From Toxonevra muliebris (lineage: Eukaryota; Arthropoda; Insecta; Diptera; Pallopteridae), in contig OY829326.1 in NCBI GenBank assembly GCA_963691655.1, positions 73,711,235 through 73,775,234 of the forward strand: a stretch of DNA of 64,000 nt. The letters run 5' to 3'. Shown in pieces: positions 57,480 to 64,000 of the stretch. The position numbers were made by a program, and so were the translations under genes. Below the pieces are notes generated by a model. That model ran no database searches, was not told where the DNA came from, and worked only from the letters and a program-made list of their open reading frames with translations. Every line of letters starts with the position of its first letter. The first letter of the stretch is position 1.

Positions 57480-57960
57480 AAGGGTTTTCAGAGTCCCTGA
57501 TTACGAATCTGACATAGGATTTTTAAAATTCAAAATAGCGGATCCAATATTGCGGAAGAATTTTCAAAATTTGATCGGATTCGCTTGAAACTCATTGATC
57601 TGGAGTTTCTGAGGACGCTGATTTGGATTTTCAAAACTCAAAATGGCAGATCCAATATGGCCGACTATTTTTCAAGCTCATCGGATTCGCTTGGAACTAT
57701 TATTCGGGGTTTTCAAAATCGCGGATTACAAATCTGATATTAAATTCGTAATCAGTGACCCCAAAAACTCCCTAACGAGTTTCAAGCGAATCCCAACCAT
57801 TTTTTTAAATTCTTCCGCCATATTGGATTTGCTATTTTGCATTTCTAAAATTTGATGCCAGATTCGTAATCAGCGACCCTGAAAACGTCGGTGTAACGAG
57901 TTTCAAGTTTTAAAAAATGTTTCGCTATATTGGATCCGCCATTTTGAATTTTGTAAAAAT
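57480..57960. repeat. Inverted tandem array, about 100-bp units
   Basis: Two units in one direction ('gcggatccaatattgcggaa' then 'gcagatccaatatggccga', each followed by 'atcggattcgcttg(a/g)aact') are followed by two in the other ('acgagtttcaagcgaatccc ... ccgccatattggatttgc' and 'acgagtttcaag ... tatattggatccgcc'). The array folds as a cruciform. Typical of the body of a foldback or MITE-like repeat; the family is unknown. Confidence 0.75.
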
Positions 57961-58258
57961 AGAGGAAAATTTCACTTTTTTGTGGTTTAGCGTATAGAGA
58001 AATGTCTAGTGAATCTTTTTTGGTTTATGTCTTTATCTTTATTAGGAAGTTCGGAATCCATCCTACCTCCAAACGTGGCCTTTTTTGGAATTGCCTTCTA
58101 CCTCTGCCATCTTGAATTGAAAATGGTCAAAACATTGTCTTCTGACAATAAGATACTTACAACATTCCTAAGCAATTGTGTAATAAAATATCATAGTTAA
58201 AAAAAAAAAATTCCCCAAAGAGTCAAGTTTTTTTCTAATTTTAAACTGGAATGTTCTC
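57961..58258. other. Intergenic, no gene seen
   Basis: The open frame at 58009-58200 resembles nothing known. Confidence 0.4.
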
Positions 58259-58782
58259 TTAAAGCTATGCGCACACAGTTGCGATTTCATCGGTGCGAAT
58301 CCGCTGTATTTTCGATGCAGCAAATTTCGAAAACGCAAGGGGTCACACACTGCACTATGGGGCCGATGAAAAATCTAGCTGGCCAAAATTCGAAAATTCA
58401 ACTATCTCGGTTTGAATCCAAAGGTATATGGGCTTACTCTCCATAGATCCCTCATTATAATCCATACACAGGATATTATAATTAGGCGAAGGATTTGGCC
58501 TAATTAGAATATAACATATCCTGTCGATAGTCTTAATGTTGTTGAAAATGTGTTGCACATAAAATGTCATAACTTAGCGAATACTAAAGCTAGACATTAA
58601 TTTTTGGTCCCATGTTAAAAAAGAATGGAAATGATAAAAAATGGATTTACTATTTTCTTATACCCAAAAATGTTATGGAAATATAATAGTTTTTTTTTTT
58701 TACATTTTATTTTTTTAATGGATGAGAAAAAAAGGTCCGAATTGCTCCGAGCGAAAATAAAAACCATCATATTATGTGAAGA

Positions 58783-59226
58783 CGACCTCGATAGTCTAGT
58801 GGATGGTGCACTAGACTTTCATCCAGAAGGTTGCGGGTTCGATTCCCGCCTTGGTCTGGTGGTTAATTCTCATAAACTTCTTATATTCACTATCGATATG
58901 AAGTGGATGAGAATTATAAGAATGTGTACAAGTACACACACCTTGGTTGGTAATGGCAAGACCACCGAGCTGATAAAAAATTGCCACATAGCCGTTCGGA
59001 ATCGGCGTTAAACTGTAGATCCTACCATCGCCACTGTGGTCTAGTGGAAGAGTGCCAGACTCTTGTTTCTGGAGACCCGAGTTCGATTCTCGGCTTGGGT
59101 ATGTTTCTTATCTATCTTTCTTTCTCCCTTCCTTTCTTTCTTTCTTGGGGCTTTGGTACAAAAGATCTTATAGGTCGCAGTGCCTGACTTTCGAATCGTC
59201 CTTCCTTCAAATAATAATAATAATGT
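58783..59226 (+). mobile_element. SINE with two tRNA-like modules
   Basis: Module 1 (58783-58858) has an A box (tagtctagtgga), an anticodon loop ctttcat like tRNA-Glu(TTC) and a B box with T arm (gcgggttcgattcccgc). Module 2 (59035-59102) repeats this plan (tggtctagtgga; cccgagttcgattctcgg). Acceptor stems do not pair well, so neither is a real tRNA gene. Between them is a module of about 175 bp shared with 28690-28805. After module 2 come a C/T-rich stretch and an (ATA)n-like tail ending at about 59226. RNA polymerase III transcription is expected from the boxes. Confidence 0.7.
59105..59147. repeat. Pyrimidine-rich (TTTC)n microsatellite
   Basis: Imperfect tttc/ttcc units directly after the second tRNA-like module. 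Confidence 0.85.
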
Positions 59227-60433
59227 GAAGCATCTACTTTAGAATAAGGTATGAGTGCTTTGCAACTTTTTCCACAGCTTGAATAACAAGCAAAAATATG
59301 ATATCACGATGCATTTAATTAATCATAGGTAGTTATTTAAGATGTTATATATAATCCATTTTAAATGGTAATCAGGCGACTCTGTATGAAAACTTTTTAA
59401 TCAGGCAACTCCAACGTCTACCACCAATATAATTATATATGTTAAATTTTAAAAACGCAATAACTTTGAACCCATTACAGATATAATCATTTAATTACAT
59501 GTGCTAATATATATTGTCTAGGACATAAGCCATGCTAAAAATTAGAACTATCGGTCCATTATCACGCATACTGATATTTTATTTTTATTTTTTTATTATG
59601 TATTTTAAAGTCTCACATGTATGAGAAGTAGGCGCAACAAGATTTCAATCGTGATAATTTTTACCTGGATACATAAATATGCTATTATTTACCAGCATAT
59701 GCAATTTCACCACTATATCTGCAATGATTTCCATGTTATAGAGTTTTAAAAATTTCACATATATGGGAGGTGGGCGTGGTAATAACCCGATCTATCCCAT
59801 TTTTGCAATGATATATGGCAATAATAATGTTTTTAAGTATATAAAATTTCATGTTCATATCTATAATTTATACCAAGTTATACTCTTTTCGCGGTTTAAT
59901 TTATATGGGAGGTAGTCGTGGTAATAGCCCGATCATTATAATTTTCCACGCAGTGGACCGCGAGCAAGTGAGCCGAATTTCAGAATTCTGGCCAGCTAAA
60001 TATGGATTTGGCCCCATAGTGCACTGTTGCGTTTTCTTCGCATTGAAATCGCAACAGCTGATTTTTATTTCTTTTTGCCACATCTAAGAGATTTTTACCA
60101 GTTCAATTAACTATTAAATTAAATATACATATTAAAATAAAAATATTAAAATGCAAAATAATATCAAACATTTCTGAATTTGTTTCTTTTTGTTCAGTTT
60201 TTCTCGTTTCACCTCCTCTTTTTCTTTATTTTGTCACTTGTCGTTATGAAAACACAGCAATTTGTGTTTTCGAGACGACAAAAGAGGGGAAATGTGAATG
60301 TTCGAAAAAAAAACGATAGGTAAAAATCGCAGTTGTGTGAGCACGCTCATATGAAACAATGGGTTGTATTGTTGTAATTTTTTACGTTACGAATTCGCAC
60401 CGATGAAATCGCAACTGTGTATGCGTACCTTAA

Positions 60434-62093
60434 AACGGGGAAACAAAATCTTGGAAATTACGTAAGTTTTCTGATACCAACTAAACCTTAGTAATCCCTT
60501 AACCCAGAAATGAGGTATTGACGACGTAAATCAAAAGATATTTTCATATTTTAATTTTGTTAAATATATCTACATATTTAGGCTATATGGCTCTACCAAC
60601 TTTAAAGTATATTTTCTCACAATTCTGGCGACATCTAGCTGGCGGACTATATGTATTGTAATGAGACCCGAGGTGTCTATCAACCTCTATCAAAACGACA
60701 GATATTTTTGAGGTTACAATGTGTAACCATTATCTGTAACATACCCAATTTTTTCCATCATAACTGATTAAGTAGAAACTGGTGCAACTATTTTATGTTA
60801 TTTGGAAGGAATTGACAACCGCAAACGTAATGTATTTTGCAATCAAACAAAAAATGCACTCACTTGACATTTTCTGTTACAAATGGAAAAAGTAATAACT
60901 TTAAAAAAGCATAGTTTACTTATATATTTATATATTTGAATGCGGTTTCTTCTAACAATGCGATAGCTAAATTTTCAAATAATCGATATTAATTGATAAA
61001 TAGTGATAATTATGCACAAATAACAACAAAAATCGTGTTTTTAAATAAGTGACAAAACCAAATTTTTTTTAAATAAAACCTTTTTATAAACAAATATGCA
61101 AAAACAAAAAAATTCATGTTTGTTTATTTCTTAATACGAATCGAACTAGGCACTAATTTTAAAAATGCATGATCCTGCGTGATAAAAGGTTAAAATTAGA
61201 TCAAATCCATATCCTAACTTTCTCATCCGCTTCGCTATATAAATTTCAATACAAATGTGTGCATATTTGAAGAATTACCTGCTAATAAACTAAATTAAAT
61301 GGAACAACTTGCAGACAATTCAAGTTAAAAAACTAGAAATAAATAAGTGTGGAAAATGTTTGTATAATTGTAATTTACGTGTATTCACTATTAGGAATTA
61401 TTTGTTAATGTTTTCTTTGTTTTTTGCTTTACTTTTAAAAATATCTTCGAATACATTTTGTTGTCTTTTCTTGCCGTCTGCATTGTTGCTGCTTTTGCGA
61501 ATTGTCAATTAAGTTCACGTCAATGAGGTTGAGTTGTTGGCATTGAACTTGACATTGTCGTTAATTCAAAAGTACGCTGTATGCTATTTCTATAGAACCA
61601 TGTTACACAAAACAAGTAGCAACATAAACAGCAACATAAGAGCATGAGGTGCAATTTCCAAAATTCACAATATGCTTACTGTCATTCACTTGTAATCATT
61701 TAAGAACGCATGCAATTTTTGTTTTATTTGTATTGAATTGAGTTATGTGCAATAATTTTTATATTGATAATGTAGAAATCAAATGAAATTAATAGCGAAC
61801 GCATTTTCCCCCTTTCTACTGTAATCATTAACTTTTTATTATTTTATTGTGCTATTATGATTTTAACTGAGTGCGAAGAACAAAAAACTTGTGTGTGTGT
61901 TAATTAAAAACATGTGCATGCGACGTGCAAGCAAATATTGAATGACAAAATAAATCTCTATATAATTCTTTCCAAATAAAACTAGTTAAATTTGTAATGT
62001 AATAATGGCAAAATTGCATACAAAAAATTGTGGATTATGTGTGGAACTTATGCGAATTTCAATTTTATATAGGTACATATTGCTCATTTACTA
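60434..62093. other. Intergenic, no gene seen
   Basis: AT-rich. The open frame at 61309-61512 (+) is leucine/phenylalanine-rich and not recognised. Confidence 0.45.
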
Positions 62094-62321
62094 AAAGACT
62101 GTCATAAGTCAAAAAACACGATTTTTGAGTTAATGATGCAGAATTATTCATTATATCACGCTTCATATTGTTTAAAAATTTCATATTAATATCTTGTAGA
62201 CTAATATGAATATGCGCGTGAGACTTATAAGATTTCATTTTTTTTCTGTAAAGAGGGAGTCAATTGAAAACTTTAAACGCGTTTTCTGCAAAATCGCGTT
62301 TTTTGAGTTATGACAGTCTTT
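62094..62321. mobile_element. TA-flanked palindromic MITE, 228 bp
   Basis: AAAGACTGTCATAAGTCAAA at the left mirrors the right end, whose complement reads AAAGACTGTCATAACTCAAA. TA lies on both sides (62092-62093 and 62322-62323). Pairing extends about 35 bases. Non-coding; Tc1/mariner-type by target. Confidence 0.8.
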
Positions 62322-62374
62322 TAATAGCGATATATTTGGAAATAAAAATAGGTTTTGAGTAAGTTTTGCTCCGC

Positions 62375-62397
62375 TTTTTTTTTTTTTTTTTTTTTTT
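62375..62397. repeat. Poly-T run (23 T)
   Basis: Could be the A-tail of a minus-strand retroelement, but nothing recognisable lies to its right. Confidence 0.8.
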
Positions 62398-63237
62398 ATA
62401 TCCCTGGGCCCGTAATTAAGAAGTTGCGAGCGGAAAAATTTAGGAGAATAAGAGTATGCGAACTATAAAGAGCGGTAAATGTGGTGATTTATTGGGTTTG
62501 CTTTGGTTAAGTCTTATAGTAATACCTAAATTAAAGCGTCGCGTCGTTTATTTTGACATATAAACGGCGCTGACGCACAGTGATTCGTCTCATGGACAAA
62601 AATCAAAAAGTTGAGTGTTACCAAATTTAAAAAAATTGTAAAGGTAAAACATTCATTAAGAAGAAACAATAAACCTTTTTTTTTAGAAGAAACATTTGCG
62701 ACAGCTTGAGCTTTGTAAAGTTGACATTTTTTGATGCATAAAAATAGAGAAATTTGCTTGTTTTTAAAAAAAGCTCCTTAAATTATCACAAACAATTTTT
62801 CACTTTTTTTACAAAGGACCTTCTACTAGTGCGAGGTAGTTAATCTCTTCCACTTTCGTCCGATTTAAAAAAAAAAAAAATGTTTTTTTTTTCGAGCGCC
62901 TAAAGTAATAATTTTGCGAATTTTGTCGCATTTTTTTGTCAACATATTAACGGAACCGTTACAATAAAATGCTTAACCCTTTATTGAGTAGCATATCAAA
63001 TGAAACAAATAATTTTGTTAAAAGGAATTTTTTACTTTGCCTTTGCAAATTTTTTTTCTCGCGTTGAAGACGCAGCTCACCGCGTTGCGACAAAATCGCG
63101 TCCGTGCTTTCATAGCTTAATTCTGTCAAATAATACAAACACTAAAAAATAAAAAGTGTAGTCAAATTGAGACAATTTTTCAATTCTTTCATAGTGGAAT
63201 TATACTCAGATCCTTCTATAATAAAAATCTACTTACA
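62398..63237. other. Intergenic, no gene seen
   Basis: AT-rich with A and T runs; nothing recognised. Confidence 0.45.
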
Positions 63238-63445
63238 TTAACCCTGGAAGGACATGCTTCGTCTAATCGACGAACGTTTTACAGTTTTTCTTTCTAAATT
63301 TTGTTGATATTAGGCTGGTTTTTCATACAGCGCCAGTCGTGGTCAAGCTGTTGCTGTGTGCAGAAGTTCAACTGAATATGGTATATATTATGAAAGTATG
63401 ATTTTTTTAAATGTGCGTCGTCGAAACGACGAAGCATGACCTTTG
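63238..63445. mobile_element. Small inverted-repeat element, possible piggyBac-like left end
   Basis: TTAACCCTGGAAGGACATGC at 63238-63257 starts with the TTAA-CCC arrangement. 'catgcttcgtc' (63253-63263) pairs with 'gacgaagcatg' (63428-63438). The right end has no TTAA, so the element is eroded or the resemblance is partial. Confidence 0.4.
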
Positions 63446-64000
63446 TGTAACTTTTGCAATTTGAGATGGTGTTTCCTATGTTATAGTTTTTGCTGTTGGA
63501 ATGCGAAATGAGCACGATAAAGTAATTGAATGATCAGGAAACTGAAAAATTTCTTGTTGATGAGTGACGAAGGCCACCAACTGGACAGAGGAGGTTCAAA
63601 ATGAAAGTTTGGACGATGCAAGTTTCTCAATGGAGGCATCTGATTTAGACTAAAACGATGTGCCTCTATGTAGAGGTATATCATTATTAAATAAAAAGTC
63701 GAAAATAATATCGTTAATCACATCCATTATGCACAGAAAACAACCATAAAATGTATATACAAAAAGTAAAATCATGGGAAAAATATTGTGTATCAAGTTC
63801 GAGGACCGATTCGGCAATGCAAAAATATTACTGAATATTTTGGAATATTAAATATGATTTTTTTATGTCAATTACTCTCACAACATGTTTTAAATAAAAC
63901 AAAAGCCTCCCAATCGCATCTGTTTTCTAAAAAAAATCTGTCTTTGTCGAAAGCCAATTAACTGAAGTCCCAAATTTTGTGAACCAAAATTCCAAAAATT
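63446..64000. other. Intergenic, no gene seen
   Basis: Two small minus open frames (63515-63294 and 63684-63481) resemble nothing known. Confidence 0.4.

Larger units (their letters stand above)
58263..60429. mobile_element. TTAA-flanked element with about 38-bp inverted ends and subterminal inverted repeats
   Basis: TTAA stands at 58259-58262 and 60430-60433. Inside, both ends share CACAGTTGCGATTTCATCGG followed by TGCGAAT in opposite orientation. A second inverted pair lies further in ('tgcactatggggcc' and 'ctagctggcca' at 58350-58390; 'ggccagcta' and 'ggccccatagtgca' at 59990-60025). TTAA targets and subterminal repeats suggest piggyBac-type mobilisation, but the ends do not begin CCC. 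No transposase. A SINE is inserted within. A direct repeat 'atatgggaggtgggcgtggt' / 'atatgggaggtagtcgtggt' occurs at 59760 and 59907. Confidence 0.7.

Noticed and set aside
57480..57960. CRISPR-like array
   Set aside because: Units are about 100 bp, imperfect, inverted in the middle and lack spacers; the genome is eukaryotic.
58783..59102. Two functional tRNA genes
   Set aside because: A and B boxes and T arms are good, but acceptor stems fail to pair and the modules share a SINE layout with a repeat tail.

Overview
The window is AT-rich insect chromosomal DNA. The genes have short introns with GT/AG borders and fly-like core-promoter motifs. The transposon mix (Tc1/mariner, hAT, piggyBac-like, Harbinger; R1-, LOA- and CR1/Jockey-like LINEs) and the SINE/repeat modules point to a higher dipteran, most likely a tephritid fruit fly. 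The family-level placement is inference. No prokaryotic, viral or CRISPR feature was seen.

Only four host-type protein genes are convincing. Three form a compact cluster at 19.6-26.5 kb: a three-exon MADF-BESS DNA-binding protein (-), a five-exon TTC27 homologue (+) and a two-exon WDR92/DNAAF10 homologue (-). TTC27 and WDR92 are convergent, with stop codons only 104 bp apart, and appear to share one compact two-way polyadenylation signal. The fourth is a single-exon WD40-FYVE protein of the WDFY1/2 family at 55.0-56.3 kb. A likely transcription start with a non-coding, CAA-rich first exon (30.45-30.95 kb) suggests a further gene whose first intron runs to the right. A 41-nt sequence with strong splice sites at 9.53 kb may be a microexon of a gene spanning the left side.

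Region by region. 0-16.9 kb is a repeat field: TA-flanked MITEs, a Myb/SANT-like pseudogene, an R1-clade LINE, an RTE-like LINE piece and several hAT relics, some nested. 17-21.5 kb holds a HARBI1-like transposase relic, the MADF-BESS gene and a LINE endonuclease fragment. 22.5-26.5 kb is the TTC27/WDR92 pair. 26.8-29.5 kb carries small DNA elements, including a 58-bp hAT remnant and a TTA-flanked Harbinger-type element that keeps a piece of Myb/SANT coding sequence. 30-33 kb looks like promoter and intron. 33.4-35.2 kb holds an internally deleted mariner with almost perfect inverted repeats beside LINE and hAT fragments. 36.9-39.4 kb has a palindromic TAA-flanked element and an RNase H-bearing LINE end. 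40.3-47.25 kb is bounded by long inverted repeats and encloses a hAT relic, a LINE fragment and part of an unrecognised transposon-like protein. 50-53 kb has a piggyBac-like MITE and a 5'-truncated CR1/Jockey-type LINE. 57-60.4 kb has an inverted tandem array and a TTAA-flanked element with a two-tRNA SINE inside it. The right end holds small palindromic MITEs.

The host genes do not form one pathway. TTC27 and WDR92 are both scaffold proteins (TPR and WD40); WDR92 acts in axonemal dynein pre-assembly. The main lesson is how densely DNA transposons and LINEs fill the space around a few compact genes. No clearly new system was proven. The best candidates for new biology are the long-inverted-repeat block with its unidentified protein, the dimeric tRNA SINE, the deleted mariner that keeps its DNA-binding half, and the shared poly(A) signal.
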